DNA of 64,000 nucleotides, from positions 245,666 to 309,665 of the forward strand of contig CAJXQI010000002.1 in NCBI GenBank assembly GCA_913058395.1. The letters are read 5' to 3'. Made by a program: the position numbers and the translations under genes. Origin of the DNA: an uncultured Colwellia sp. GTDB taxonomy: Bacteria > Pseudomonadota > Gammaproteobacteria > Enterobacterales > Alteromonadaceae. This document shows, piece by piece, positions 8,943 through 18,311 of this stretch (its first letter is position 1; every line of letters starts with the position of its first letter). Below the pieces are notes generated by a model. The model worked only from the letters and a program-made list of their open reading frames with translations, did no database searches and was not told where the DNA came from.

Positions 8943-11567
8943 TTGAATATATCCGACATTATTCCAGAACAATATATCGACGCTCTCGCCGTTAGTGCGC
9001 CAACATTAACCAGTCAACAAATTTGCGCATTAAGCCAAGAATTTCAGCAATGGCAAAAAGAACAATTTCCAATCAGTGAAATTACCTCACTTGTTGCAGC
9101 AAGAGCCTATTACGTCGACCTAATTCTCACCAAACTTTGGTGCCAACATCACCTAGACGAATATCAAATTAGTTTAGTAGCTGTTGGTGGTTATGGTCGC
9201 CGTGAACTACACCCCTATTCTGATGTTGATATATTATTGTTAACACAAGAAAGTGTAGAAGTTGACTTAGCAGAAAGTATCTCGGCATTTATTACCCAAT
9301 TATGGGATGTAAAACTGGATATCGGACACAGTGTTCGTAGTGTTAAAGAGTGCTTAAAACAAGCAATTGATGATGTAACCATCGCCACTAACTTAATGGA
9401 AATGCGTCAAATATGTGGTAATGAAGCACTGGTTTCACATTTACAGCCGCTGTTAAATGAAGATTGCTTTTGGACTTCTGAAAAATTTTTTCTAGCAAAA
9501 CAAAACGAACAATATCAACGTCACAAGCAATACCATGGTGCATCTTATACTCTCGAGCCAAATTTAAAGGCTAACCCTGGCGGCTTACGTGACATTCAAA
9601 CGATTGGTTGGGTAGCAAAACGTCATTTTATGGCCGATACCCTCGAACAGTTAATTGATCACAACTACTTAACGAGCAATGAGTTTTTCGAACTGCTTGA
9701 GTGTCAAGATTATCTGTGGCGTATGCGCGGTGCCTTGCATTTTATTGCCGGTCGTAATGAAAACAGATTGTTATTTGACTATCAGGCTGACGTAGCCGAA
9801 TTGATGGGCTTTGGTGATGGCGGTAAACTCGCTATTGAACGAATGATGAAGCGCTTCTTCCGAATTATTTCACGCGTGGCTGAGCTCAATAAAATGCTAC
9901 TACAGCATTTTGAGTACGCTATTATAAATAAAAAAGAACACAGCAAAGAAGCCTACATCAACGAAGACTTTGTCATTATTGATGGCCAAATAAAAGCACT
10001 TAACAAACGTGTGTTTACTCGTTCAACTATGATCATGGAGCTATTTTTACTGATCGCTGAACATGAAGAAATTACCGACTTACATCCTGATACCTTACGC
10101 TTAATGCGTAATGCCCGCAGACGCTTAGTCTCAGGCATGATTGACTATGCTCGTTGTCGAGAAATTTTTGTCGAACTAATCAAGCATCCTCGTGGTTTAG
10201 GTTTAGCATTTACCTTAATGCATCGATATTCCATTATTGGCGCTTATTTACCGCTGTGGCGCAATATCGTCGGTCAAATGCAATTTGACTTATTTCATGC
10301 CTATTCAGTTGACGAACACAGCTATCGACTATTAAAAAACTTATATCGATTCAGCCAGTCTGAACACAATGATGAGTTTCCATTATGTAGCAAAATAGTA
10401 CAACGGGTACGTAAGCCTGAACTACTTTATTTTGCCGGAATATTTCATGACATAGCAAAAGGTCGTGGTGGTGATCACGCCAAACTTGGTGCTGCAGACG
10501 CACTAGACTTCGCTAAAGTGCACAAACTCAATGACCATGATGGCCGAATGATTTCTTGGTTAGTCGAGCAACATTTACTCATGTCAGTAACTGCTCAACG
10601 TCGTGATATTTCTGATCCAGAAGTAATAAAAACTTTTGCGGAAATTGTCCGTGACGAAGCACACCTTGATTATCTCTACTGTTTAACCGTCGCCGATATG
10701 CGCGCGACCAATGAAAGCCTTTGGAACAGTTGGAAAGCTAATTTACTGGAAGATTTATATTTCAGTACCAAGCGCGCTTTTAGACACGGTCTAGAAAAAC
10801 CAGTCGATTTACGGGCAAAAATACGAGAAAATCAGCAATTAGCGTTAGAAATATTACAAGATAAAGATATTAATCACGAGCACTTACAACAGCTTTGGAA
10901 AGAGTTTAAAGCCGATTATTTTTTACGTTATTCTCCCAAACAAATAGCTTGGCATTTTCAACATATATTGCCACACAATAAAGACAAGCCCCTGGTACTG
11001 ATTAGTCCAAAGCCTTACCGTGGTGGTACTGAGGTATTTGTTTATACAAAAGATAGGCCACACATATTTTTCAATATGGTGTCGTTACTAGGCGCAAAAA
11101 AACTCTCCATTCATGACGCGAAAGTCACCACCAGTAAAACCGGTTATACCGCTAACACTTTTGTTGTGCTCGACAATCACAATCAAGCTATTAACGATAG
11201 CAATAGAGCAAAAGCTATCGCTAAATCACTCAGTGCCAATCTAGCCTCTGAGAAGAGTCGCATTAAAGCGAAACCATTGGCAAAGCGCTTCAAACAATTT
11301 AAAGTAAAAACGCAAGTTAGCTTTATTGAAAGTACAACCAAAAACCGTACTATGTTAGAAATTGTAGCACTTGACCACCCCGGCTTATTGGCAAACATTG
11401 CAGCTGTTTTTCAAAAATGTAAATTACAAATACATTCAGCAAAAATCACCACTTTTGGTGAAAAAGCTGAAGATGTATTTACCGTGTCAAATGCAGACAA
11501 TGAAGCACTAACAAAAGCGCAAGAGCAAGCATTAGAAGTGATGCTTTTCGCCGACAGTCACCAATAA
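8943..11567 (+). CDS. glnD: [Protein-PII] uridylyltransferase / uridylyl-removing enzyme
   Basis: Nitrogen sensor that uridylylates PII proteins under nitrogen limitation and removes UMP when glutamine is high (family knowledge). It has 874 residues (E. coli 890). The nucleotidyltransferase motif [19 protein letters not shown] spans residues 82-100, with metal ligands D94 and D96. An HD hydrolase domain near residue 500 shows [16 protein letters not shown], and two C-terminal ACT domains follow (about 695-770 and 805-874). The start appears to be TTG: the nearest upstream ATG in other frames stops at once, and GAGAG lies upstream. Low-efficiency TTG initiation is plausible for a regulatory enzyme. 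Confidence 0.95.
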   Translation: MNISDIIPEQYIDALAVSAPTLTSQQICALSQEFQQWQKEQFPISEITSLVAARAYYVDLILTKLWCQHHLDEYQISLVAVGGYGRRELHPYSDVDILLLTQESVEVDLAESISAFITQLWDVKLDIGHSVRSVKECLKQAIDDVTIATNLMEMRQICGNEALVSHLQPLLNEDCFWTSEKFFLAKQNEQYQRHKQYHGASYTLEPNLKANPGGLRDIQTIGWVAKRHFMADTLEQLIDHNYLTSNEFFELLECQDYLWRMRGALHFIAGRNENRLLFDYQADVAELMGFGDGGKLAIERMMKRFFRIISRVAELNKMLLQHFEYAIINKKEHSKEAYINEDFVIIDGQIKALNKRVFTRSTMIMELFLLIAEHEEITDLHPDTLRLMRNARRRLVSGMIDYARCREIFVELIKHPRGLGLAFTLMHRYSIIGAYLPLWRNIVGQMQFDLFHAYSVDEHSYRLLKNLYRFSQSEHNDEFPLCSKIVQRVRKPELLYFAGIFHDIAKGRGGDHAKLGAADALDFAKVHKLNDHDGRMISWLVEQHLLMSVTAQRRDISDPEVIKTFAEIVRDEAHLDYLYCLTVADMRATNESLWNSWKANLLEDLYFSTKRAFRHGLEKPVDLRAKIRENQQLALEILQDKDINHEHLQQLWKEFKADYFLRYSPKQIAWHFQHILPHNKDKPLVLISPKPYRGGTEVFVYTKDRPHIFFNMVSLLGAKKLSIHDAKVTTSKTGYTANTFVVLDNHNQAINDSNRAKAIAKSLSANLASEKSRIKAKPLAKRFKQFKVKTQVSFIESTTKNRTMLEIVALDHPGLLANIAAVFQKCKLQIHSAKITTFGEKAEDVFTVSNADNEALTKAQEQALEVMLFADSHQ

Positions 11568-11599
11568 TTATTCAGAATTGAACCATTAGGAAAGCCCAA

Positions 11600-12430
11600 A
11601 TGTCAGAATTACAAACAGTTATTGAACAAGCGTTTGAACAACGCATGAATATTACGCCAGCAAGCGTATCACCAGAAGTAAAACAAGCGGTGCTTGACGC
11701 ATTGGCGGCATTGAACAACGGTTCAGCACGTGTTGCCGAAAAAATTGCCGGTGAATGGGTTGTTCATCAATGGCTGAAAAAAGCTGTGCTACTTTCTTTT
11801 AGAATTTGGGACAACGAAGTTATTGACGGCGCAGAAAGTAAGTTTTTCGATAAAGTACCAATGAAATATACTGGCTATACTCAGGCTGATTTTGAAGCTG
11901 ACGGCGTAAGAGTTGTACCTGGTGCATCAGTTCGTACAGGTACTTTTATTGGTAAGAATGTTGTAGTAATGCCAAGCTTTGTCAATATTGGTGCTTACGT
12001 TGATGAAGGTTGTATGGTTGACGGCTGGGCAACAGTTGGCTCGTGTGCTCAAATTGGTAAAAATGTGCATTTATCTGGCGGCGTTGGTATTGGCGGCGTA
12101 CTTGAACCGTTGCAAGCTGGCCCAACAATAATTGAAGATAACTGTTTTATTGGTGCTCGTTCAGAAATTGTTGAAGGAGTAGTCATCGAAGAAGGTGCTG
12201 TTATTTCAATGGGCGTTTATATTGGCCAAAGTACACGCATTTTTGACCGTGAAACCGGAGAAACGCACTACGGCAGAGTTCCTGCTGGCTCAGTTGTTGT
12301 TCCAGGTAACTTACCGTCTAAATGTGGTAGTTATAGTTTATATGCCGCAATTATCGTGAAGAAAGTTGATGCAAAAACTCGTGCTAAAGTCGGCATTAAT
12401 GCCTTACTACGCTCAGTATCTGAAGAGTAA
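11600..12430 (+). CDS. dapD: 2,3,4,5-tetrahydropyridine-2,6-dicarboxylate N-succinyltransferase
   Basis: Succinyl-CoA-dependent step of the lysine and diaminopimelate pathway (family knowledge). It has 276 residues (E. coli 274). An N-terminal helical domain is followed by a left-handed beta helix of hexapeptide repeats from about residue 100 to 240 ([46 protein letters not shown]). AGGAAAGCCC precedes the ATG. It follows glnD by 32 bases, as in E. coli, and may share its transcript. Confidence 0.97.
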   Translation: MSELQTVIEQAFEQRMNITPASVSPEVKQAVLDALAALNNGSARVAEKIAGEWVVHQWLKKAVLLSFRIWDNEVIDGAESKFFDKVPMKYTGYTQADFEADGVRVVPGASVRTGTFIGKNVVVMPSFVNIGAYVDEGCMVDGWATVGSCAQIGKNVHLSGGVGIGGVLEPLQAGPTIIEDNCFIGARSEIVEGVVIEEGAVISMGVYIGQSTRIFDRETGETHYGRVPAGSVVVPGNLPSKCGSYSLYAAIIVKKVDAKTRAKVGINALLRSVSEE

Positions 12431-12480
12431 ATTTTACTCTTCAGTTATGCGATTAAACGCTTTGATTTAAGCGTTTAATC
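12420..12480 (+). repeat. Two consecutive inverted repeats at the dapD 3' end
   Basis: CTGAAGAGTAAA and TTTACTCTTCAG form a perfect 12-bp inverted repeat around a single T (12420-12444) that includes the last codons and the stop of dapD. A second perfect pair, GATTAAACGC/GCGTTTAATC, lies at 12451-12480. Neither has a T run, so they look like 3'-end protecting hairpins or a non-canonical terminator. The rest of 12481-12746 is AT-rich and I see nothing else in it. Confidence 0.6.
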
Positions 12481-12746
12481 GTCTATTAAAGCCTCACAAA
12501 GCTTAGCGTTATTTTTTTGACGCCTAAATATCCTCAGATATAAAAGATGTGTTTTTCAGCCAATATAAATAGCAATTGATGCAATTCCTCCACAATATCA
12601 ATTGTAATAAAAATAAAATTTTCACTTTTAAATCAAACTGATAAATAATTATAAGACTTAAACAATAAATTAATTTCATACCAAAATCACAATTGGCAAA
12701 CCCTTTGCAATAGTCAGTATTAAGATACTTAAACACTATTAGCATT

Positions 12747-13076
12747 ATGAAAAAATTAACATTAGTTTTCGCCATATTTTTAATGACACTTTTATCAGCC
12801 TGCAGCTCTACTTCGAAAGTTGCTATAGAGAAAAAGCCACTAATGTCCGATCATTACTTAATGCTAAGTTTATTAAATCGCCCGGTAACTCAAGATCAAC
12901 AAATGATGTTAGCTTTTGCTGAACAGCGAAATGATTTTCAGAATCTTTATTTTGTTGATGCCATTGAAATTAAGGGCCAGAAAAGTGAAGAGGGATCAGT
13001 ATCAAGAGCATCACATAGCTACAGTAATCTAATCGCACAGGACTTTAACTCAGTTCGTATTAGCGGTCCTAAGTAG
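12747..13076 (+). CDS. Small putative lipoprotein, unknown function
   Basis: The 109-residue product has a clear lipoprotein signal: MKKLTLVFAIFLMTLLSAC with the lipidated cysteine at position 19 after LLSA. The mature part is about 90 residues, polar, with no recognised domain; the segment HYLMLSLLNRPVTQDQQMML could form a helix. Ser after Cys (CSST) favours transport to the outer membrane under the Lol +2 rule. It stands alone between dapD and the convergent truC, and no clear Shine-Dalgarno sequence is visible. I do not recognise the family. Confidence 0.7.
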   Translation: MKKLTLVFAIFLMTLLSACSSTSKVAIEKKPLMSDHYLMLSLLNRPVTQDQQMMLAFAEQRNDFQNLYFVDAIEIKGQKSEEGSVSRASHSYSNLIAQDFNSVRISGPK

Positions 13077-13172
13077 GCCTGAATAGTCGGCGCTAACTTC
13101 ATCTAACAATTAGCTTGAAGTTGAATTACCACCTGACAACAAATAATCAGGTACCCCGCATTTTGCTTTGGA

Positions 13173-13940
13173 TTAAATATCTAACGCCTGCCATTTCAAT
13201 TCATTAAATACAGCATGCCACTGCGCATCAAATTCAGCAGTAATGGTAACCTTTTGCTCCGTAATTGGATGAACAAACGATAATTCTTTAGCAATCAACA
13301 TCAAGCGTTTAAAACCAAAATGTTCACCAAAAAATGGATTTTGCTTATTATCACCATAATTAATATCACCAATAATAGGATGGCGCAGATGGGCTAAATG
13401 TCGACGAATTTGATGGCGACGCCCAGTATGAGGTAAACATTTAATCAAAGAATAGCGTACGCTAGGATACTTATCTAAAGCCACCGGCAAAGTTGCTGTA
13501 GCGACCGATTGATAGTATGTTTGTGCGCTTTGAGGCTCTTTATCTCGGCTAACATTTTTATCGCCTAAGTCATCCAATTTTTCTTTTAGCGCATAATCAA
13601 TAATGCCGCTATCTAATAAGTGACCACGCGTTAATGCGTAATAAGTTTTTTGAACATTCCGTTCGCTAAACGCTTGTCCCATTAAACGAGCAACATCTTG
13701 CGTTAGCGCAAAGAGCAAAACACCAGAAGTTGGACGATCAAGACGATGTAGCGGATAAACATATTGCCCGACCTGGTCACGAACAAGCTGTAATGCAAAA
13801 TAAATTTCATCTTTATCCATAAAGCTACGATGCACAAAAAGCCCTGCAGGTTTATCAACTGCGACGATATATTCATCTTGATATAAAATATTTAAAACAG
13901 GCTTTTCAAGGATCACCGCACCAGCACTTTCAATGTTCAT
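13173..13940 (-). CDS. truC: tRNA pseudouridine(65) synthase TruC
   Basis: RluA-family pseudouridine synthase; TruC modifies U65 of some tRNAs in E. coli (family knowledge). It has 255 residues. The catalytic HRLDRPTSGVLLFAL block near residues 66-80 carries the active aspartate, and LPHTGRRHQIRRHLAHLRHPIIGD is the second signature. The N-terminal YQDEYIVAVDKPAGLFVHRS is very close to E. coli TruC. It overlaps the preceding yqcC by four bases (ATGA), the same pair as in E. coli, which supports TruC over RluC or RluA. Confidence 0.93.
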   Translation of the reverse strand: MNIESAGAVILEKPVLNILYQDEYIVAVDKPAGLFVHRSFMDKDEIYFALQLVRDQVGQYVYPLHRLDRPTSGVLLFALTQDVARLMGQAFSERNVQKTYYALTRGHLLDSGIIDYALKEKLDDLGDKNVSRDKEPQSAQTYYQSVATATLPVALDKYPSVRYSLIKCLPHTGRRHQIRRHLAHLRHPIIGDINYGDNKQNPFFGEHFGFKRLMLIAKELSFVHPITEQKVTITAEFDAQWHAVFNELKWQALDI

Positions 13941-14320
13941 GATATAAAATTCTTTTCTGTTGTATTGGTTTTACTTTGCCAAGACCTTGGTACTAATTGA
14001 CCACTAAGTAATTCGTCAATATCAGCAATAACGTCAATGACCTTTAGCTGACTTGTACATTTAAAAGCATCTTCAGCTATCGGGCTTACTGCAATATTTT
14101 TTGGTAATGGCAGTTTATTTGCAACCAATACGCTTAATCGTTCAATAAATATAAACTGTAACCACTGCTCTAACGCTAAGGTATCGCAGCAAAACGGTTG
14201 CGTGCTGCGCAGTGCTGCTGTCGTTGGTTTTTGCTCACTCCATAACGTCGCTTTTTTCAGTTCAAATTTAAGTTTATCTAATAAAAAAAGTAATTGAGAA
14301 AATTGATGTTCATCAACCAT
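13937..14320 (-). CDS. yqcC: YqcC family protein
   Basis: A 127-residue protein of the YqcC/DUF446 family, function unknown. The conserved core is visible as LLFLLDKLKFELKKATLWS, the FCCDTLALEQWLQFIFIERL block and LPLPKNIAVSPIAEDAFK. It overlaps truC by four bases and is therefore translationally coupled to it. The constant pairing with truC in enterics and here suggests a shared task in RNA modification, but that is inference. Confidence 0.85.
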   Translation of the reverse strand: MVDEHQFSQLLFLLDKLKFELKKATLWSEQKPTTAALRSTQPFCCDTLALEQWLQFIFIERLSVLVANKLPLPKNIAVSPIAEDAFKCTSQLKVIDVIADIDELLSGQLVPRSWQSKTNTTEKNFIS

Positions 14321-14431
14321 GATTAGCGTCCAAAATTGCCTAGGATTAGCGGTGGAGTTAAAACGCTATTATCTCTATAATGGCGCGCTATAACAACTTA
14401 TCTCAACCATTTATAGCGATTGCATTTTACT

Positions 14432-15472
14432 ATGAGCACAACTTCAAACCATATTTCTTCGATTTCAGAATTACTGAGCTTATCTGACTCTCAATATCGT
14501 ATTTACGACATTGGCCGTCGTGTCGATAAAATTTCTAAGGAACAATTTGAAAAAATTGAATCTGCTCAACTACCCTATCCATTTCCATCACAGGGACATG
14601 CACAGCTTGCTATCGCATTTTGGCAGAAACAATCAACATCGCCTTATTTATGGTTTGTTAAATTTCCTCTAGATGAGCGCGGTTTGTTAAATCAAGGGGC
14701 GAGAAACCACTTTATCGCGATAATTGTTGAAGCACTGGGCGGTGACTTGTCAGTCGACCCAACAGAGCAGCAAGAAGCGTTGTTGAAAAAAAACCCGTAC
14801 CACTTTACTCCACCACAATATAAATTAGCAGCAATCAACAGTGTTGTTTCAGTGGCGTTAAAACAGCCCGCAAGTAAATTTTATCAACCAGCCGTAAGTT
14901 ACCTTTCAGGGGTAAATGGCTGGGACGCATGGCATGATGTTGGCGTACAGGGCTTGTCTGACGTAGCTGTGCGAATAGGTGATAACAACAATGCTGAGAT
15001 GTTAATTAATGCATTTAATAAACTACCTGAGCAAGTACTCTCGCCATTATGTTCTGCACTAGAAAATATAGCGTTACCGGCTGAACTGATTGAAAAAATC
15101 ACTCAACGCTATCAATTAGCTATTTCTGACAATAACTCAGCGCTTGCTTTATCACTATTGCGCGCGCTTGCATCAAGTACCCAGCATTCTTATAGCGAGA
15201 AGTTTCTAGTTGGATTGATAAATAGCAATGCACTATCAGAGGATACTTTAATCATCATCGCTGGCCGTTTATGGTCAATATTCAATCATGAAGAAATCCT
15301 TTTTAACTATCTAGAACAATTGATTAAGGGTGACGACCTCGAGTTATTCGCTGCAATATTTAAAGATTTAGTTGCAATTCCAACTACCCGCCCTTTACTA
15401 TTGCAAGCAATTCGTTCGCCTAATCGAAGTAATGCTTTAGCACATGCTATCGGTGAGTTGTTTAAACAATAA
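14432..15472 (+). CDS. DUF3549 family protein
   Basis: The ATG at 14432 (MSTTSNHISSISELLSLSD) gives 346 residues; a TTG four codons upstream is less likely. The protein is soluble, with no signal peptide or membrane segment. YDIGRRVDKISKEQFEKIE, LWFVKFPLDERGLLNQGARNHF and the helical second half are typical of the DUF3549 family known from Shewanella, Vibrio and Alteromonas relatives. The C-terminal half looks like repeated helices (HEAT-like). It is followed eight bases later by a DUF3301 gene, a recurrent pairing. Function unknown. Confidence 0.85.
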   Translation: MSTTSNHISSISELLSLSDSQYRIYDIGRRVDKISKEQFEKIESAQLPYPFPSQGHAQLAIAFWQKQSTSPYLWFVKFPLDERGLLNQGARNHFIAIIVEALGGDLSVDPTEQQEALLKKNPYHFTPPQYKLAAINSVVSVALKQPASKFYQPAVSYLSGVNGWDAWHDVGVQGLSDVAVRIGDNNNAEMLINAFNKLPEQVLSPLCSALENIALPAELIEKITQRYQLAISDNNSALALSLLRALASSTQHSYSEKFLVGLINSNALSEDTLIIIAGRLWSIFNHEEILFNYLEQLIKGDDLELFAAIFKDLVAIPTTRPLLLQAIRSPNRSNALAHAIGELFKQ

Positions 15473-15480
15473 GGGATCAC

Positions 15481-15783
15481 GTGGAAAATATTTACTATTT
15501 ACTCTTTGTTGGCTTGTTATTTTGGTATTTCGTTTATTTACGTAAAGTCTCTGAGTATGCTCGTTCACACGCAAATAAATACTGTAAGCAAGAAAACTTA
15601 CAGTTTTTGGCTATTGCTCGTCTATCAAGTCGCTTAAAATTTTCAAAGCGTCACGGGCCACATTGGATTAGCCATTTCGATTTAGAGTTTAGCGGTGATG
15701 GCGAGTCAAATTATCATGGCACAATGACATTACGAGGCTATAAGTTAGATAATATTGACACTCCAGCTTATCGTGTAGGATAA
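15481..15783 (+). CDS. DUF3301 family membrane protein
   Basis: A 100-residue protein beginning at GTG, with an N-terminal membrane segment (about residues 3-19, IYYLLFVGLLFWYFVYL) and a small C-terminal domain with HWISHFDLEFSGDGESNYHG and MTLRGYKLDNID. These are hallmarks of DUF3301. GGGATC lies just upstream of the start. It is the second gene of a two-gene unit with the DUF3549 protein and ends shortly before a strong bidirectional terminator. Function unknown. Confidence 0.85.
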   Translation: MENIYYLLFVGLLFWYFVYLRKVSEYARSHANKYCKQENLQFLAIARLSSRLKFSKRHGPHWISHFDLEFSGDGESNYHGTMTLRGYKLDNIDTPAYRVG

Positions 15784-15852
15784 GTACTAACTTTAGTATT
15801 CAAATAGTATTTATTATTAGTTTATTGAAGCGGGTTTGATTATCAAAAAGTC

Positions 15853-15891
15853 AAAAAAGAAAAAGCGACATAAAGTCGCTTTTTCTTTTTT
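15853..15891. terminator. Strong bidirectional terminator
   Basis: A perfect 17-bp stem (AAAAAAGAAAAAGCGAC with its complement) around ATAAA, with T-rich tails on both strands. It ends the DUF3549-DUF3301 unit. Confidence 0.9.
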
Positions 15892-15967
15892 ACCACTTAG
15901 CTAGATTATTAATTCACAATTCCTTAGCTAATCTTCCATAAATGTTTATTCATTCCATAAATAACTT

Positions 15968-16099
15968 ATGCATCCTGCATGATATCCGTATCTAACCTAA
16001 CTCAAGTGTATTAACAGCCCTGTTAATTAAGTACGTCCTTTTACAAAATAGCTACCTTGCATCCAATGCTAATAACTATATTTAAGGTTTTCCGTAACC
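15968..16099 (+). repeat. Array A of mini-hairpins with TCC-type loops
   Basis: Five small hairpins occur within 132 bases: ATGCA-TCC-TGCAT (15968), GATA-TCCG-TATC (15981), TTAACAG-CC-CTGTTAA (16011), GCAT-CCA-ATGC (16059) and GGTT-TTCCGT-AACC (16086). The stems differ in sequence while the loops nearly all contain CC or TCC. It lies in the 740-base gap 15784-16525, of which 16100-16500 is AT-rich with nothing else recognised. A similar array lies on the other side of the next gene. Confidence 0.65.
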
Positions 16100-16525
16100 C
16101 CTTGTCTTCTTGACCTGATTAAGTTTACTGAATTGAATTATTCAAAATACCCTTATAATATTATTTTTTCCCGAAAAATATATAAAGAAAAAGACACATA
16201 AAATAAAAGCACTTAAAATCAAGAAGATAAAGCCGTCCGTAATATAATGCTTAACTCAATACCTGTAGCAGCGGACAATCGTTGCAGATATGTCTTACAA
16301 CGCTAAGTTACATTACAGAAGATTACGACTAGGTTACAAATAATCACTCGATTAAATATTTCACTATTTTAATAAGTAACACAAAAATACAAACAAATAT
16401 CATCGATGCGCTGACATTGTTGCAAAAATTCGTTACCCTCCGTCTATGCTGTTTTAGCATATTTTCCTAGCTAGCAACGACTCTACTATTTTGTATATAT
16501 CAGGCTGGCATTTACCGGAGGTTTT

Positions 16526-16608
16526 GTGCAACTTTTAAAGTCACTATTTTGTTTACGCGGTTTTGACAATCGCGTTCGCTTTATCACTATCAAGTTTTTT
16601 GTTTAGTT
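16526..16608 (+). pseudogene. Frameshifted 5' part of the DUF805-like gene
   Basis: GGAGG at 16517-16521 is followed four bases later by GTG (16526), the best ribosome site of the region. It opens a frame, MQLLKSLFCLRGFDNRVRF, that ends at TAG (16606) after 26 codons. The long frame downstream is open from 16567 in the -1 frame and contains no ATG before its first membrane segment. Adding one T to the TTTTTT run at 16595-16600 joins both parts into one DUF805-like protein. This can be a mutation, a base-calling error in a homopolymer, or frameshifting. Confidence 0.6.
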
Positions 16609-16725
16609 AGTTTTATTGTCTTAAATGAAGTTTTTGTAACTGCCATATTCGCAGCGGTTATTAGTTTAATAATTTGCCTTGCAGTTTCTGTTACCACGAC
16701 ACAACGTCGATTAAACGATGCGCAA

Positions 16726-17661
16726 TTGCACCGTAATTGGATACTAGCACCAACCGGTAGCTTTTTAATATCGGGGGTAATTGTCATATTTATTGGCCAT
16801 GGCAGTATTTACTGGTTATTACTTATTCCTTTACTACTGTCATTGTTACTTCTGACATATCCAAGTACCAAAAAAAGAGACTATATTCTTGGTTATAACG
16901 GCCCAGTTGACTTATCGGAGTATTTAACAAAAACACACAGCGGCTCTAGTACAAGCCAACGAATAGAACCAACAATGAATCAAATGAATTCAGCAGAACA
17001 ACCTGTTTACTTAGAGCAAAATAATTCAGCAACTTTAAATACAGATCGCACTTCAAGTGCATTGCACACCCATTATGAAAGCTCTTCCAATAACATTAGC
17101 CATGGAGAATCTAACGATATTGGTGAATCTATTCGTCTCGCACTGTTTAGTAATAGAAACGCACAAATAACAATTTCGGTAGTTGTATTTTTAGTGGCTT
17201 TAGCCATGATTATTTCACTGATTTTTGCCGGCGAAAATAGTACTTCAACGACAGAAAGTATCAAAATTGTAGAGAAAAAAGATACTAACACTGAATTACA
17301 ACATCACATTACGCTGCCAGATAACTTTTCACTTATGGTTTCAACATACAATGGTTTAGTGATCAGCTGGCAGGCTGATAGCGCAGAAAATCAAGAATTG
17401 TGGAATATTGGCAATGCGCAAGGAGATACTAGTTGTCAAAGTATCCTTTTTAACAAGGGCGATACAATTAGAAGTTATCAAGTTAATATTGAAAATAACA
17501 ACCAATACTTTGCCTACTTCTCTCCTTTGGATACCACAGCACTTGTTAAAAACATTGCCTTTAAGGGCAAGTTTTCGTTGTGTGGATATGAGTTTTCTTT
17601 AAAAGGGAGTCAGGCGGTATTGGGTAAAACAGCGTTTTATGCAAACCTGATAGAATACTAA
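16726..17661 (+). CDS. DUF805-like membrane protein with periplasmic C-terminal domain (main frame)
   Basis: The 311-residue frame listed from a TTG is really open from 16567. Just before the TTG it encodes a membrane segment (FVTAIFAAVISLIICLAV) followed by TTTQRRLNDA, resembling the RRLHD motif of DUF805. Next come the hydrophobic segments FLISGVIVIFI and WLLLIPLLLSLLLLTYP and the motif ILGYNGPVDLSEY. A polar linker, one more membrane segment (about residues 148-172) and a 120-residue extracytoplasmic domain with two cysteines follow. The true 5' end is at 16526 in another frame (see that entry). The family assignment is by motif only. A terminator follows at 17701. Confidence 0.6.
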   Translation: MHRNWILAPTGSFLISGVIVIFIGHGSIYWLLLIPLLLSLLLLTYPSTKKRDYILGYNGPVDLSEYLTKTHSGSSTSQRIEPTMNQMNSAEQPVYLEQNNSATLNTDRTSSALHTHYESSSNNISHGESNDIGESIRLALFSNRNAQITISVVVFLVALAMIISLIFAGENSTSTTESIKIVEKKDTNTELQHHITLPDNFSLMVSTYNGLVISWQADSAENQELWNIGNAQGDTSCQSILFNKGDTIRSYQVNIENNNQYFAYFSPLDTTALVKNIAFKGKFSLCGYEFSLKGSQAVLGKTAFYANLIEY

Positions 17662-17700
17662 CTTGGTTTTCATAAACGTTTAGTAAAAAAAAGACAAAAA

Positions 17701-17725
17701 AAATGCGGTTCAATGAACCGCATTT
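17701..17725. terminator. Bidirectional terminator after the DUF805-like gene
   Basis: AAATGCGGTTC pairs with GAACCGCATTT around AAT. The T run is longer on the minus strand (eight T), so it works best in that direction but can end the plus-strand gene 40 bases upstream. Confidence 0.75.
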
Positions 17726-17740
17726 CTATAACTAGCTTTT

Positions 17741-18003
17741 ATGCGTCCTGCATAATAAACAATGATCCCGCTTCATCCCTAAAGAGCTTATCCTTAGCCT
17801 ATCCTAGCAAATCCTTTGCTGTCCTTGTTAATCCATAACAGTAACTATCCAAGTTACATCTGTTGCCTTTATTTCATCATCCTGATGACTCTTCCATGGC
17901 AACGTTTCCATCTATCCTTGCGAGATATCCTATCTCTTCGCTATACTAAGCGTCCCTCTGGTAGCTCTCTACCGTTTGGGGTAAACCCCATGTCGTCCTG
18001 ACA
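17741..18003 (+). repeat. Array B of mini-hairpins with TCC loops
   Basis: At least nine hairpins lie within 263 bases. Those with TCC loops are ATGCG-TCC-TGCAT (17741), CTA-TCC-TAG (17799), AGCAAA-TCC-TTTGCT (17806), TGTTA-ATCCA-TAACA (17826), GTAACT-ATCCA-AGTTAC (17841), TCATCA-TCC-TGATGA (17874), GAGATA-TCC-TATCTC (17922) and TGTCG-TCC-TGACA (17991). GGTAG-CTCT-CTACC (17960) and TGGGG-TAAA-CCCCA (17977) are also present. GTTGCC (17862) and GGCAAC (17898) enclose one of them. Stems vary, loops are constant, and the array is pyrimidine-rich and pointed the same way throughout. No coding frame is credible here. Confidence 0.75.
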
Positions 18004-18056
18004 GTTGTAATATTAGAACAATCACTAATTTTTCAAAGTAACTTTTTTAAAATAAA

Positions 18057-18311
18057 ATGCTTGTAATCGAATTGCAACAATACGTTAAAAACTGTAACCC
18101 CATAAAATACAACAACTTAGCAAGAATACACCCTTTATTAAATGAAAATAGAAGCAGTATATCCTACAGCAATGTGAGACATGTCTTACATCTATCGGGC
18201 ATAATCAGGCGTACAAAAAACACGCTTGTTTTCAAGGAATATAACTTTGATGATAAAGTTCAAGGAATGCACATATGCACAGGCAGTAATACTATTCAGC
18301 AGCAAAATTAA
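18057..18311 (+). CDS. Small hypothetical protein
   Basis: An 84-residue ATG frame with no recognised family and no clear Shine-Dalgarno sequence. The middle part, SYSNVRHVLHLSGIIRRTKN, could be a small helix-turn-helix, followed by a basic then acidic stretch. It follows hairpin array B directly and has no partner gene. AT-rich intergenic DNA gives frames of this size by chance, so it may not be real; codon use and conservation would decide. Confidence 0.3.
   Translation: MLVIELQQYVKNCNPIKYNNLARIHPLLNENRSSISYSNVRHVLHLSGIIRRTKNTLVFKEYNFDDKVQGMHICTGSNTIQQQN

Noticed and set aside
12524..12775. 83-codon minus-strand frame between dapD and the small lipoprotein gene
   Set aside because: Overlaps the lipoprotein start, extremely AT-driven composition (many F, L, I, Y, N), no start signal.
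17816..18001. 61-codon plus-strand frame inside hairpin array B
   Set aside because: It runs through the array and its sequence is dictated by the hairpins; no ribosome site or family resemblance.
17741..18003. Possible CRISPR array or integron attC sites in hairpin array B
   Set aside because: There is no constant repeat alternating with unique spacers, since the stems differ each time. The hairpins are far shorter than attC sites and lack paired R boxes, and no cas or integrase gene is nearby.
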